DNA of 13,416 bases from an uncultured Ruminococcus sp. (GTDB lineage Bacteria; Bacillota; Clostridia; Oscillospirales; Acutalibacteraceae), in the NCBI GenBank assembly GCA_902797065.1, contig CADBRK010000223.1, positions 1 to 13,416 on the forward strand, in the 5' to 3' direction. This document shows, piece after piece, positions 13,385 through 13,416 of this stretch. Position 1 is the first letter of the stretch. Each line of letters begins with the position of its first letter. Below the pieces are notes generated by a model that had not been told where the DNA came from, ran no database searches, and saw nothing but the letters and a program-made list of their open reading frames with translations. Position numbers and translations under genes: made by a program.

Positions 13385-13416
13385 ATGAAAACCCTTATCT
13401 ATTATTTCAGCGGCAC
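13385..13416 (+). CDS. Flavodoxin-like / EFR1-type protein, N-terminus only (runs off right edge)
   Basis: Only about 10 codons are present: MKTLIYYFSGT, after a GGAGG site nine bases upstream. A hydrophobic first strand ending in SGT is the FMN phosphate-binding start of flavodoxins (S/T-G-T-G-N), and the YYFSGT form is common in EFR1-type flavodoxin-ferredoxin fusions of Clostridia. An electron-transfer protein controlled by the divergent TetR regulator is likely. Which of the two families cannot be decided from this fragment. Confidence 0.6.
   Translation, partial: MKTLIYYFSG

Overview
The window looks like chromosome of a low-to-moderate GC Bacillota, most likely a gut or rumen Clostridia of the Ruminococcus/Oscillospiraceae type. 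This rests on gene content: a cytoplasmic GH13 glycosidase, a Cthe_2159-type beta-helix lipoprotein, a LytTR/DUF3021 pair, AGGAGG-type ribosome sites and TTGACA/TATAAT promoters. It is an inference, not a database match. I saw no RNA gene, insertion sequence, phage gene or CRISPR array. The longest gene-free stretches are 4061-4318 and 6151-6394. Both are under 300 bases and full of regulatory signals.

Region 1 (1-4060, minus strand). A GH13 glycosidase with its own promoter is followed by the start of a DUF6062-like gene that runs off the left edge. Upstream, separated by a clear terminator, lies a tight three-gene operon: a membrane-anchored alpha/beta hydrolase, a stand-alone LytTR DNA-binding regulator and a four-helix DUF3021 membrane protein. 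The stops and starts touch or overlap. A 9-10 bp direct repeat with a 20 bp period sits just upstream of the operon's -35 box and is a candidate LytTR operator.

Region 2 (4061-6260). hflX (ribosome-associated GTPase) is divergent from the hydrolase operon. It converges, with a 5 bp gap and no terminator, on an unrecognised conserved gene of 190 residues. The only plus-strand terminator nearby lies beyond the far end of that gene, which suggests antisense read-through.

Region 3 (6265-10765, plus strand). A surface module: a lipoprotein with a Ser-rich 69-bp tandem-repeat linker and a Cthe_2159-like beta-helix domain, a second small Ser/Thr/Lys-rich lipoprotein, a strong terminator, then an OmpR-type response regulator and a membrane histidine kinase, ending in a bidirectional terminator. 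The first lipoprotein's promoter carries four ATTCC motifs at exactly 11 bp intervals, the layout that OmpR/PhoB-type regulators bind. The likely reading is that the two-component system controls the lipoprotein pair.

Region 4 (10769-13416). A minus-strand operon encodes a TetR-type regulator, a GyrI-like effector-binding protein and an alpha/beta hydrolase fused in frame to a GNAT acetyltransferase. A strong internal Shine-Dalgarno sits at the fusion joint. Divergent from tetR, and cut by the right edge, is the start of a flavodoxin/EFR1-like gene. Two related palindromes flank the overlapping divergent promoters and are the probable TetR operators.
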